Made by a program: the position numbers and the translations under genes. Under the pieces are notes generated by a model that saw only the letters and a list, made by a program, of their open reading frames with translations, was not told where the DNA came from and ran no database searches. Shown in pieces: positions 12,191 to 22,264 of a stretch of DNA of 64,000 nt. Each line of letters begins with the position of its first letter. Positions within the stretch are counted from its first letter, which is position 1. The stretch comes from Achatina immaculata (taxonomy: Eukaryota > Mollusca > Gastropoda > Stylommatophora > Achatinidae), in contig CM019697.1 in assembly GCA_009760885.1 (NCBI GenBank), positions 29,008,710 through 29,072,709 of the forward strand, read 5' to 3'.

Positions 12191-12892
12191 CATGGAAACA
12201 GGAATTTTACCATCACCTTCTTCTTCTTTTTCTTCTTCTTCTTTTTCTTTGTTCACTTCTACCACCAAGACCACCCTGTGATCCTCCTGGATTTACGCCT
12301 GTGGTCCTCGTTAAGTCGTGTGGTCAGTGAAAGGACCACACGAGAGGACCACAAGAGGTTCAGAGTATCGCAGGGCTTGAGCCTGTATTCTTGCTGGGTC
12401 TCAGAAGCGGGATTGCGTGACACCATGGTTTTCATTGCACCAGTTTAGTCTAGGGTTGGACTTTCTCACCGGAAAACCTTGACGTGTTTTGGATATCAGT
12501 ATATCCCTGCTGGGTAAGAGGTGGTAGCCCACCCAGGCCAGAGTTGGACTTTCTCACTGGAAAACCTCGACATGTTTTGAGATACCTGTGTATCACCGCC
12601 GGGTGAGAGGTGGCTGCCCATCCAGTCTAGTGTTGGACTTTCTCACCGGAAAACCTCAGCATGATTAGGATACGCATACATCCCTGCCGGGTGAGAGGTG
12701 GTTGCCTATCTAGATTGCCCTGGTCTAGTGTCTCCGACTTCAGCATTTTGTGGTCGTGGCCGCTACCCTTCCTAGTTGTGACAAGGATGGAGCTTTTGTC
12801 CAAGAGGACAAATCCTCACCACTAGCGACTTCCACCCCTGGTTGTACCATCACCTTAAACACCCCTGTCCTATTTTAAACGCCCTGTGTTAC
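12191..12892. repeat. Insertion with polypyrimidine tract and three 89-bp tandem repeats
   Basis: A pyrimidine tract (12216-12250) is followed by unassigned sequence and then three direct repeats of 88-89 bp. They are anchored by TTGGACTTTCTCAC at 12456, 12544 and 12633. Each has a second block reading GGGTRAGAGGTGG. The segment as a whole interrupts the RTE-A reading frame. I do not recognise the family. Confidence 0.7.
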
Positions 12893-13411
12893 CTTGTTTT
12901 ATTGTTTGATATTTTCCAGTTTTATTTTCAACTCAAATTGCCGCTTCACACTGCCAGTATAGATGTTTCACAATCCTCAGGTCTTTGCCATCTGTGTTTC
13001 TGTCTTCAAGCATTTTAATAATTTCATCATTTTTCACCTTATCAAATGACTTGGTGGAATCAATAAGCATAAGTAGAGATCTTTCTGTACTTCTAAAGCT
13101 CCCAAAGCTCTTTCTGTTAGTGTTCGTAAAGCATAAATGGCATTATGTGTTCATTTTCTTTCAACAAATCAGAACTCTTCATCTGCTATTTCAATTTTTA
13201 TCTTTTTCCTTGTTATTCTCATAATAATTCTCAGAAGTAGCTTCCTTATGTGACACGAGAGGCTGATAATTCTGTGGTCCTCACATTCCTTTGCAACTGG
13301 TTTCTTCGGTAGTACTATAAATGTGGATTAAGGAGGTCACTGGGCATATAATCACTGTTGTAAATGTCATTCAGTAACTTGGTTATTATTTTTATTCCCA
13401 TTTCCTTTAAA

Positions 13412-14079
13412 TATAAATGTAACACCTTAATCTGCATTCTTTGCACTTCATGTGGAGGTCACATGACGTCACCATCATATGTCACATGACCATGCGGACC
13501 AGAGACAAAATGGCGGGTGCTGAAGTTTCGTTTCATCAACACTCTGTTATTGAGTTCCTCGTTAAAGAGGAAATCCTCGCTGCTGAAATTCATCACAGAC
13601 TTCAACTTGCTTATGGAGATGTGTGTATGGGTGCTAACAGTGTTAGGAGGTGAGTGAAACATTTCAAAGATGGAAACACGAGCATCCAAGATATGCCTCG
13701 TAGCTGTCACACTCGATCAGCCTCCACTGAACGCAACATGGAAAGGGTTGACTACATCACTAAAGAAGACAGACATGTCACAGTATCTGAAATCGCTGTA
13801 AATCTTGGAATAGGACACAGTGCAGTACAGGAAATGATTGAAACCCTAGGCTACAGAAAAGTTTTTGCCAGCTGGGTCCCACAAGAGAGAACGTCCAGAA
13901 ATAAGTGTGTCTGTGTCGTCGGTCAGCTGGAACGGAATTCTACTGGAAGGGTATTTTCAAACTTGCAGAGCGATGGAAAAAATGTGTGCAGAGAAATGGA
14001 GATTATACTGAAAAATGAAGAAAAGGATACAGTTAAGGTGATACATTTATATTTTCTCTATCTATAAATTCTGATTGTA
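13412..14079 (+). mobile_element. mariner-like element with catalytic core deleted
   Basis: The segment replaces the middle of an RTE-A copy: RTE-A RT ends at 13411 and RTE-A endonuclease resumes near 14080. It contains the N- and C-terminal ends of a mariner transposase but not the DDE core. Clear terminal inverted repeats could not be assigned by eye, so the boundaries are those of the flanking LINE. Confidence 0.65.
13510..14029 (+). pseudogene. mariner transposase remnant (HTH region plus extreme C-terminus)
   Basis: From ATG at 13510 the + strand encodes a mariner-type paired helix-turn-helix: IEFLVKEEILAAEIHHRLQ, then VKHFKDGNTSIQD and DRHVTVSEIAVNLGIGHSAV, then FASWVPQE. It is interrupted by a TGA at about 13651. 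Shortly after, the frame jumps to LAERWKKCVQRNGDYTEK and a stop near 14029, the characteristic mariner C-terminus. The roughly 200 residues between, with all three catalytic Asp residues, are missing. It can bind DNA at most and cannot transpose by itself. Confidence 0.75.
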
Positions 14080-14974
14080 AAACAATTTTTGCTCACGATT
14101 TTCGGTATGACCCTCGTACAATGCAATAGTTGCCAGTTTTGGGGGATGTTTGCTTAAACCAGGTGTATCGTACAGCCATGCTATGTATTTTTGCCCATTC
14201 AATTCATTTACTACCTCTATCATACCTCTCCCCCAGTCCGTAATCAACAATGTCTGAAGTTCTTCCTTTACCAACTTTGGCATTAAAATCTCCCATAACT
14301 TTAGTAACTTCATGTGACTTTGTGTGTTTTAGGGCTTTCTCTGTGTCATTATAAAATAGCTGTACATCCTCTTCAGAACTGTCAGCTGTTGGCGCATGAA
14401 CTTGTATAATATTTATGTTTATCGGCCGTCCTTTCAGTTGGGCTAGTAGGACTCGGTCTGAGATGTTCAAATATCCTACAACTGTCCTTGCTGTTTGCTC
14501 ATTAAATATTATTCCTACTTCTCATTCATGCTTCTCACCTCCTGAATATATTATTGCATATTTATCAGAATTTATCTTCCATGCATCTGTCCGTCTAACT
14601 TCACTCATTCCTAGTATGTTGATCTTCATTCTTCTCTTTCCCTTTTTACATTTTCTAATTTTCCAGCCTGGAAGAGAGTTCTAACATTCCATGTTGGTAT
14701 TTTGAACTTTTTAGTTTTGCCACCAATAGCTTGATGACGATCTGGCCTCACCTGTGGTTTGTGAGCTGCCCTACCGGACAAGGCTGTTCCAGAAGAACAT
14801 CCATTAAGGTCGTTCATGACAAATCTATTACTCTGTTCAAGCATAACTATTCTTGGGAACTACAACAATGGTTTCCCATTGCCTTCTGTCAGTTTGTGTA
14901 CGGACTCTCCACTAGTCTGTGGACTCCCTATCCTACCCACAAGGCAGCGGGAGCGAAAGGTTTTAAGGCACCTC
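14080..14974 (-). mobile_element. RTE-A LINE 5' end: 5'UTR and endonuclease, broken
   Basis: The 5' terminus at about 14974 matches the 5' terminus of the full-length RTE-A at 48647 (GAGG..CCTTAAAACC on the minus strand). The minus strand encodes FKIPTWNVRTLFQAGKLENV near 14700-14640, SDRVLLAQLKGRPININIIQ near 14460-14400 and [18 protein letters not shown] near 14290-14240. Homology ends near 14080 in the middle of the endonuclease, next to the mariner remnant. It is probably the same insertion as 11177-13411, with the centre deleted. Confidence 0.8.
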
Positions 14975-15194
14975 TTGCCCGCCTAGTATTCCCCTCACTG
15001 AGAACGAGGCACTTTATGAGTAGTTGTGACACCTACTGCTCATCTCGTTTTAATATGAAAATAGATATGGATGACGAAATGAGGGCTGGATTAATAAGAA
15101 AATTTGACAATTCAAAGAAAAAAAACAGTACAAAGTGTCCTGGCAAGGGAATTATCCCACCATATAGAGAAAATGATGTCCTTTGAAGCAAGTT
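14975..15194. other. Spacer between RTE-A and RTE-B copies
   Basis: No feature is recognised in this short stretch. Confidence 0.3.
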
Positions 15195-15275
15195 TAGTGG
15201 GCATAACATCTCATGTTGAAGTTGAAAAACTCGCCAAAAACAGGAAAACTTGGCAAACAACTATGCGAGGTCATA
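15195..15275 (+). mobile_element. Inverted RTE-B 3' end, abutting another RTE-B 3' end
   Basis: The + strand reads GHNISCxVEVEKLAKNRKTW-like sequence, the last coding part of family B. It is followed by its CATATCTTATATCC tail, immediately before a minus-strand family-B 3' terminus at 15278. The two tails form an imperfect inverted repeat (15195-15275 against 15290-15375). Confidence 0.65.
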
Positions 15276-15296
15276 TCTTATATCCTTCCCATGCCG

Positions 15297-16846
15297 TTAA
15301 ACGTCACATAGGGCTCGCAAAATAGTTCGCCAATTTTTCCTGTCTTTGGCGAGTCTTTCAACCTCATCAAAGGATTTTATGCCTGTTAATTTGGCCTCTC
15401 TTAATAATGTCCTCTTCAGAGTTTCACGTGGTCTGCCTCTTTTTCTTCGGCCTGTTGTGCTCCACTTGATAGCTTGTTTTGGGATTCTCTGATCATTTCT
15501 TCTCATCAAGTGACCAACATATATCCATCTCCTTTTCCTTATCACCCATGAGACTGGTTGTTGTTCAGTCATCTGTCTTATCTCTGCATTGTTCTTGAAT
15601 TCATTCCACTTGATGCCGAGTATTTTCCTTAGGCATTTGTTTCCAAAAGAGTCTAATTTCTTTTCTATTTCTTTAGTTGTTTTCCAGCTTTCACATGCAT
15701 AAATGAGGGTGGTATTACATTTGAATTGAATAGTCTTAACTTGGTTTTTGTGCTTATAACTTTTGAATTCCATATGTTCTCAAGATTCTTGAAGATTGAT
15801 GCTGCTTTTGCAATTCTGATCATAACTTCCTTTCTGGTGTCACCATCCTGGTCTATGTAGCTGCCAAGGTATGCAAATTGATCGACTTCTTCAATATCTG
15901 TCCCTTCTATGTGTATTTTTCCATTTTGATTGAGAGGAATTTTCATTATTTTTGTTTTGTCCTTGTTAATTTCAAGTCCTATTTTGCTAGCCAGTGAAGA
16001 CAGGCTATCTGTTTTTTCTTGCATGGAATTCACATTATTACTGATAAGAGTTATGTCATCAGCAAAATCAAGGTCTTCTAGTTGGGTCCCATGTACCTAG
16101 TCAATACCTGTGCAGCATTTTTTCATTATGAAGTCTATTGTAATCCCAAAAAGTAAAGGAGACAGTATACATCCTTGTTTCACACCTGTTTTAATCTGGA
16201 ACCATTCACTCATCCCTTCTTCTGTCTTGACTCCACAAACATATCCATTGTATAAGTCCTTAATGATGTTGACAATTTTAGATGGTATTCCATATAGACA
16301 TAAAATTCTCCATAATGAATCTCTGTGTATGCTATCAAATGCCTTTTTAAAATCTATGAAGTTCAGTATTAATGGTTTCTGCTTTTCAATATGTTCTTCA
16401 AGTATTATTCTGAGAGTAAAGATCTGGTCGAGACAGCTTCTCCCTTTTCTAAATCCTGCTTGTTCTTCTCTCATTGCAGCATCCACTATATCTTTGAGTC
16501 TATTCAAAATGACTTTGCAAAATACTTTTGACACAACTGATATTAAGGTTACTCCTCTCCAGTTGTTACAGTCACTAAGGTTGCCTTTTTTTGGTATTTT
16601 AACAATGATTCCTTTTTTCCAATTAGAAGGGACCTTTTCTTCTTTCTAAATCTTGTTAAACATTCTCTGTAGTTGTCTCATGTTGTCACTATTGATAGCT
16701 TTGAACATTTCGACTGTTATTTCATCTTCACCTGCAGCTTTGTTGTTAGCCAATAAATTCACTGCTGTTTCAATTTCATGCAATTTAATTTCATCTAGGT
16801 TGACATTTAGTTGTGGGGCTGGTAAGTCAGTTTCAAGGTTTAACAA
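15297..16846 (-). pseudogene. RTE-B reverse transcriptase and C-terminal tail
   Basis: Successive minus-strand frames give LLANNKAAGEDEITVEMFKA (about 16740), [20 protein letters not shown] (16460), [20 protein letters not shown] (16370), IKTGVKQGCILSPLLFG (16190) and LEDLDFADDITLISNN (16060, intact FADD). These are followed by DQFAYLGSYIDQDG (15880) and the tail KRKRGRPRETLKRTLLREAK (15440). Frame changes occur near 16640, 16540, 16090 and 15670. The active-site Asp pair is preserved, but the protein cannot be made in one piece. Confidence 0.85.
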
Positions 16847-17982
16847 TTCTTTTGGGTGTGGTCGTTAAGTATTTCTTTGAAGTGTCCAGCCCATCTTTGC
16901 TTTTGGTCTTTATTTGATGTTAATAGGGTTCTAGTTTTGCTAAGGATTGGTCTTTCTTTGGATGTAATAGTACCTGTTAGCCTCTTTTGTATGTTATATA
17001 AAGTTTTGCTGTCTCCTGTTTTTGCTGCTTTTTCTGCCTCTTTCGCCATATTGTCTATGTATTCTCTTTTATCCCTTCTAGCTGAACTTTTTACTTTCTT
17101 GTCTATTTCTTTGTATGTTGCTTTCGCCAGATCTTTTCCAAGATCTGTTTTTGCATTCAACATGTCTAATTTGACTGCTCGTCTTTCATGTATATACTTC
17201 CATGTTTTATCTGATATCCATGCTTTTCTATTTGGTTTTTTCAGTCCAGCGCTTGCTTTTGCGGCTGTGATTATGGCTGTGTTGTAAGAATTCCATAATT
17301 CATCTATACCTATCTCCTCAACTTCACTGGGTGTTTTGGAATGATTGGCAAGTTCCTGATTGAAATTAATGTTAGTATTTTCTTCTTGTAGGGTGTGGCT
17401 GTTTATCTTTCTGTGTACTGATTTCTTGTGTTGGCTTTTCAATTTTAGTTTTATTTTCCCTATGCACAGGTTGTGATCACTGTTAACATCTGCACCCCTA
17501 TAAGCCCATACATCCATGAGAGATGTTCTGTATTGCTTTCTAATACAAAAATGATCTATCTGGTTTCTAGTTCTATCATCTGGAGATATCCACATTGTTT
17601 TATGTATCTCTTTGTGTGGGAATATTGTGCCTCCAATGACCATGCCTTCTGTTAGACAAATTTCAATTAATCTTTCTCCGTTCTGATTCACCATGTCAAT
17701 TCCTTCTTTCCCCATCACTTTTTTGTCAGTATTATCCTTCCCTACCTTAGCATTGAAGTCCCCCATAGCAATTAGGATGTCGTGTTTAGGGACTCTGTTG
17801 ATGATTTGTTGTAGTTGGTGATAGAAGTCGTCTTTCACATCATCATCTGCATCATTCGTGGGTGCATAACACTGTATTATTGTCATTCTTCCGTGTCGTA
17901 GGTTGTATCGTGCTCTTATTATACAACTGTTCACCGGTTCCCATTCTACAAGGCTCTTTGCAGCTACATTTGACATGATGTT
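16840..17982 (-). pseudogene. RTE-B endonuclease and linker
   Basis: A long open frame of about 380 LINE-derived residues lies here. It begins with MTIIQCYAPTND, has [19 protein letters not shown], then GGTIFPHKEIHKTMWISPD, NQIDHFCIRKQYR and GADVNSDHNLCIGKIKLKL. These are the QxYAP, GDFN, DH and SDHN motifs of the APE-type endonuclease. The catalytic N-terminal strand (the WNVRT and E-R-W motifs) is truncated away, so no active enzyme is possible. The linker region after it is lysine-rich. The open frame extends about 28 residues upstream of 17982 into foreign sequence. Confidence 0.8.
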
Positions 17983-18117
17983 TAATGGCACGGGAAGGAT
18001 ATAAGATATAAGAAGGGACAAAACATGACTCAAAACATACTTACAGACTTCATTTCGAATCACCACACTGTTCCAAACACTTGAATCAATATCCCAAAAT
18101 CATTATAACACTTCCAT
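17983..18117. other. Junction with inverted RTE-B tail fragment
   Basis: Positions 17983-18015 read the RTE-B terminal block GGCACGGGAAGGATATAAG in + orientation. This is the mirror image of the tails at 15278 and 24953. About 100 bp of unassigned sequence follows before an RTE-A copy starts at 18118. Confidence 0.55.
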
Positions 18118-19675
18118 CCTAAGGAGAAAGACCAGAATTAACACCAGATACTGAAAACTGTGAGGGACCACCAATACTTGAAGATGAAATCATAGATGCC
18201 ATCAAACACATGAAGAAAGGAAAAGCAACTGGGCCTGATAATATAACAATAGAAGAAATAGAGGCACTAGAGGAGACAGGAATAAAAATAATAACCAAGT
18301 TACTGAATGACATTTACAACAGTGGTTATATTCCCAGTGACCTGATTAAATCAACGTTTATAGCACTACCAAAGAAACCAGGTGCAAAGGAATGTGACGG
18401 CCACCGGACTATCAGCCTCTCATGTCACATAACGAAGCTACTTCTGAGAATAATTATGAGAAGAACAAGGAAAAAGATAAAAATGGAAATAGCAGATGAA
18501 CAGTTTGAATTTGTTGAAGGAAAGGGAACACACAATGCCATTTATGCTTTACGAACACTAACAGAAAGAGCTTTAGAAGTACAGAAAGATCTCTACTTAT
18601 GCTTCATTGATTACACCAAGGCATTTGACAAGTTGAAACATAATGAAATTATTAAAATGCTTGAAGACATCAATATAGACGGCAAAGACCTGAGGATTGT
18701 AAAACATCTATACTGGCAGCAAGAAGCAGCAGTTCGAGTTGAAAATAGAATTGGAAAATATCAACCTATAAAACAAGGGGTGCGACAAGGATGTGTACTA
18801 TCTCCAGACCTTTTTTCTCTGTATAGCGAGAATATTCTAAGAACAATCATCACAGAACCAGGCATAAAAATTGGAGGATACAATATTAACAACCTTCGGT
18901 ATGCTGACGACACAGTACTGATAGCGGAGAACCAACAAGACCTGCAAAATCTCTTGGATAAAGTCGCCAAAGAAAGTGAACAGAAAGGCCTTACTTTGAA
19001 CATCAAAAAGACAGAGACTATGGTTATATCTAAGAAACAGAATCCACCAGCATGCAGTATTAAATTAAACGGAACTGTTCTAAAGCAGGTGCAGAAATTC
19101 AAATACCTTGGAGCAGTAATAACTTCAGATGGGAAATGCACAACAGAAATTAGGATCAGAACAGGCCAAGCAAAGACTGCATTTCAGATAATGAGAAACA
19201 TATTGACCAACACATCCTTATCAATGAATGTTAGAAAACGAGTCCTAAAATGCTATATTGAACCTATCTTGTTATATGGAAGTGAATCATGGACAATAGG
19301 CAAGTCTGCACAAAAATCATTGGAAGCAGTAGAAATGTGGTTTATTAGAAGAATGTTGCGAATCCCCTGGACAGCAAAAATAACTAATGAAGAATGTAGG
19401 AGAAGAGCTGGAGAGACAAAAAACCTTGTCAAAAAGATAAGAGAGAGACAATGTACTTTCATAGGACATGCAATGAGAAGAAGGGGCATTGAAAATATTA
19501 TAACAACAGGAAAAATAGAAGGAAGAAGATCAAGAGAAATGATACTGGACAGTCTGACGGGATGGTGTGAGAGGAGATCACCAACTGAGCTGATGGCCTG
19601 CATGAAGGATCGCGTACTCTGGAGAAGCATAATAGCCAACGCCAGTCGGCACGGCACATGATGATGATGATGATG
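18118..19675 (+). mobile_element. RTE-A LINE, 5'-truncated, with an uninterrupted RT frame
   Basis: The copy begins inside the RT-proximal linker ([14 protein letters not shown] in the full copy) and ends in an ATGATG tail at 19660-19675. It is in the orientation opposite to the adjacent RTE-A and RTE-B copies. It is the best-preserved RT in the window. Confidence 0.9.
18210..19661 (+). CDS. RTE-A reverse transcriptase and C-terminal domain, open frame of 483 residues (endonuclease missing)
   Basis: One uninterrupted frame runs from [20 protein letters not shown] through [60 protein letters not shown] and the catalytic [16 protein letters not shown]. It then has [20 protein letters not shown] and the C-terminal [20 protein letters not shown] and [18 protein letters not shown]. 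All RT boxes and the YADD pair are present. The element is 5'-truncated, so the endonuclease and the natural start are absent and the annotated Met is only the first in frame. It lacks a promoter of its own and is best read as a recent, dead-on-arrival insertion. Confidence 0.85.
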   Translation: MKKGKATGPDNITIEEIEALEETGIKIITKLLNDIYNSGYIPSDLIKSTFIALPKKPGAKECDGHRTISLSCHITKLLLRIIMRRTRKKIKMEIADEQFEFVEGKGTHNAIYALRTLTERALEVQKDLYLCFIDYTKAFDKLKHNEIIKMLEDINIDGKDLRIVKHLYWQQEAAVRVENRIGKYQPIKQGVRQGCVLSPDLFSLYSENILRTIITEPGIKIGGYNINNLRYADDTVLIAENQQDLQNLLDKVAKESEQKGLTLNIKKTETMVISKKQNPPACSIKLNGTVLKQVQKFKYLGAVITSDGKCTTEIRIRTGQAKTAFQIMRNILTNTSLSMNVRKRVLKCYIEPILLYGSESWTIGKSAQKSLEAVEMWFIRRMLRIPWTAKITNEECRRRAGETKNLVKKIRERQCTFIGHAMRRRGIENIITTGKIEGRRSREMILDSLTGWCERRSPTELMACMKDRVLWRSIIANASRHGT

Positions 19676-20596
19676 ATCCTAAATCCTACACTAAACAGTA
19701 AGAGAACCTCTCCTGATATCATAAAACTTTAAAACTGGTAAGAAACATGATCCAACACTCCTACACAAGAGTATGTCCAATGGGACAAACAGCAATACTG
19801 GAGCAATTATTCATCTTCTACAACCAACTATAACAATATATGATTCTGCTTATCAATCATGTCTAGAAAAGCTAACTCAACTACCAACAATCTCTGACTC
19901 CTATGTATTAGCCATCTCTGTCTGAGCCTTCCCATGTTTTCAGCCTTTCCATTTTTATATTTCGGGGCTCTGCTGTGAAATCTCGGGATTTTCTATTTCT
20001 TCACTCTTTCTAACTCATGCCAGTTACAATGCACGCTTTTATGATCTAGAAAATTCTTTCTACCTTTTTCAGATAATCAGACTTTCCGTACTGTAATAGT
20101 TCACCCTAATAAGTCAGTTTTGACAACAACCAGGACTCGCGAACCTTTTCTGGAAGTTCTTCAATATTAGTAACTCTCCATCTTACAGAACACAGTTGCT
20201 ATTTCCCTTGTGCCAGTGCTATACTGGCATAGCTGGTACTCAGTTTTTCTTGAGGCTGGGTGAACCCTGGAAGTTTTTGCAAGCCACAGTTGGAAATCGA
20301 AATCTGGCCAGTGAGCGAGTGACTAATCCACTGGACTCCCAAGCAGGAGAAATAGTAATGCTTTTGGACAGTGAAAATAACAATTAAAATGTCAAATAAA
20401 TTTCCTCTACAGGTGAGCAGATGAGCTTTATAAAAGATATTTTCATCTTCAAACATTGTAAAAGGATTTCTTCGCGGATGATATATTATTACTAATTGTG
20501 CCAACATGGCATCAACTAAAGGTGTATGCCTCTGTGGCAGTACACAGAGAATCAAAGATGTTGACTTTTTTTGTGGACTATATTCGAAAGACTTAA
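19676..20596. other. No gene recognised
   Basis: This is unassigned sequence between the RTE-A tail and an LTR-like repeat. Short open frames only. Confidence 0.4.
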
Positions 20597-21989
20597 TGTT
20601 GTTGTTGCCTGTAAGAGTTGGTAATACTGCTTTACCAATAAGGCAATCTTGTCATTATGGTATACCCTGAGTGACACAACAACAATGCCAGGTTCGCAAC
20701 TGCCACAACCCACAACAAAAACAACAGTGACACATAATGAGAACTTGTTTAGGACTCCCACTCACTCAACAGGACTAACAGACAAGAATTCCATGTAGGT
20801 AATGAATAGACTAAGTTCCAAGATACAGATCAAACATTTATTGAATGAAGAAATGAATGGTGGAAGATGGAGATGAGGAAGGAAAACGAGCTGCCAACAT
20901 GGCAGGGTGATTTAACAAGCAATACAAGAGCTTCCCGGGCGCATAGTCAGCGCCATGGGGAAGAAAAGCATGACAGCAATAAACAAGTAAAAACAACAAC
21001 TTACAATATAGTGAACTTCCAACACATCTCCCGAACACACAAATATGTCCTGGACAACACTCCTACCATCTACATATCAGTACATGGTAAAAGAACATTG
21101 TCCTAAAGGACAATATGCTGAGCTAAAACTATTACATTACTAAAACTGACTTGCAACTATTCCACTGGGAAAAATGACCACTCAGCAAAACATTATATAC
21201 AAAATCTGATCCCTAACCAAAGTTGCTCAAGCTTAAATATTCCCTACAAATTTTACCTTGAACTTTCTATAAAACGTCACGAGACGTCTGACCCTAGTGA
21301 AATTGTCTGTCTACTGACCTTGGGCAATAAGGTGTCAAACATTTCCAAATTTAACATTGTTACTAAATATAGCTAGTCTAGACAGACAGTGGCTCACCAA
21401 ATATATTAAGAATTCTTGTGAAGTTAACATGTCAAAACTGACCTTGAGTAAAAAAAACATTCCAAGGCTTAATTTTTCTGTTACTCTTTTTGTCTGGTCA
21501 TGTCGACCCAGACCTTCCACTTTTGACACTTCCAATTTTTCATAATTATCAGTGATATTTACAAATCATGGGTGTCTGAGTGGCGATGTGGTTAGTGCAC
21601 TGGTCTCTCATGACGAAGGTCGGGGGTTCGAATCCAGCCTGCAGCACCCCAGTCACCCAGCTGTAGAAATGGGTACCCGACTTCTTCTGGAGTTGGGGAA
21701 GGAAAAGGCAGCCAGGTGTGATACTGACCATATCACCCTCTAGTGTGCTGACAGGTCAAGGAAAATATGGGCACTAACACCATATCCCTATGTGCCTCTA
21801 AGGCATTACAGGGTTACCTTTACTTTTTTTTTTATTTACAAATTGTAAACAACATACCCTTGAATTATTTATGTCATAATTAAGTAAGGGCTTTAAAATG
21901 TATAGACCAAGTACTAGTTTATCTTTTATTGCTTCCCTTCAATAGTAGAAATTCTACAGTGACAAGTGCAGTATAGAAATACTGCCACA
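20597..21989 (-). repeat. LTR-X copy 1 (probable 3' LTR of a decayed element), with a nested SINE
   Basis: The block starts TGTTGTTGTTGCC and ends TACTGCCACA on the + strand, giving TG..CA ends. The same block recurs at 23810-24577, where the middle (21316-21943 here) is absent. On the minus strand the sequence just before the LTR start is a purine run (AGGAGGCGGGGAT), as expected for a polypurine tract. This makes this copy a 3' LTR of a minus-strand element. Internal coding regions are not recognisable. Without the SINE the LTR is about 1.1 kb. Confidence 0.6.
21567..21833 (+). mobile_element. tRNA-derived SINE with perfect target-site duplication
   Basis: The head contains a box A-like TGGCGATGTGGTTAGTGC (21591-21608) and a box B GGTTCGAATCC (21625-21635), spaced as in a tRNA. 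This is the internal RNA polymerase III promoter. A unique body follows, ending in TTACCTTTAC and a T-run. A perfect 10-bp duplication ATTTACAAAT flanks it (21557-21566 and 21834-21843). Related body fragments lie at 12044 and 42112. It is not a functional tRNA: there is no CCA-end acceptor partner and the cloverleaf 3' side is lost. Confidence 0.85.
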
Positions 21990-22264
21990 AATATCCCCGC
22001 CTCCTAAAAGTAGATATTTGGCCATTCAAATATCTCCCAAAAAACAATTAACTCTCACTAGAACAAAACTACAATTACCAAAATATGCCCAGAATGCTTT
22101 ACTCCAGGTCTCTTTGTAAAATAATAGTTCTCTCCAAAAGAGCAGACGTATTGGCGTTATTTTCTGCTCTGAAAATGATACATCTTCATGCTCTTTTTAT
22201 AAACATCTAATCACATTATATGCAGATACATGCTGTACGTATGTGGGATAGGTTAACTCAAGTA

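Larger units (their letters stand above)
11177..13411 (-). mobile_element. RTE-A LINE, RT and C-terminal part, interrupted by an insertion at 12044-12892
   Basis: The 3' end is a CAT/ATG trinucleotide tail at 11177-11196, as in the other RTE-A copies (19660-19675 and 45569). The minus strand encodes the C-terminal [19 protein letters not shown] block near 11500-11560 and the RT palm near 11900-11950. RT sequence stops abruptly at about 12043 and resumes at 12893, so the 850 bp between are a later insertion. The copy ends at 13411, where family-A homology is lost. The frames are broken throughout. Confidence 0.8.
15278..17982 (-). mobile_element. RTE-B LINE, longest copy (EN and RT, 5'-truncated)
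   Basis: The minus strand carries the endonuclease (17980 to about 17400), a linker, the RT (about 16850-15950) and the C-terminal tail to 15297. The N-terminal endonuclease residues and 5'UTR are missing. The copy starts at NVAAKSLVEWEPV, next to an inverted family-B tail at 17983. The 3' tail is a TATAAGA-type repeat. It is the least damaged family-B copy in the window but still has several frame breaks. Confidence 0.85.

Noticed and set aside
12448..12715. CRISPR-like array or exon repeats
   Set aside because: Three tandem units without unique spacers and without an open frame through them.
14731..15186. 151-residue open frame on the + strand
   Set aside because: It runs antisense through the RTE-A 5'UTR and its spacer; the minus strand holds the recognisable sequence.
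16110..16649. 179-residue + strand open frame
   Set aside because: It is the complement of the RTE-B reverse transcriptase and has no motif of its own.
21591..21640. A tRNA gene
   Set aside because: Box A and B are present, but the 3' half does not complete a cloverleaf and the sequence runs into a SINE body with duplicated flanks.
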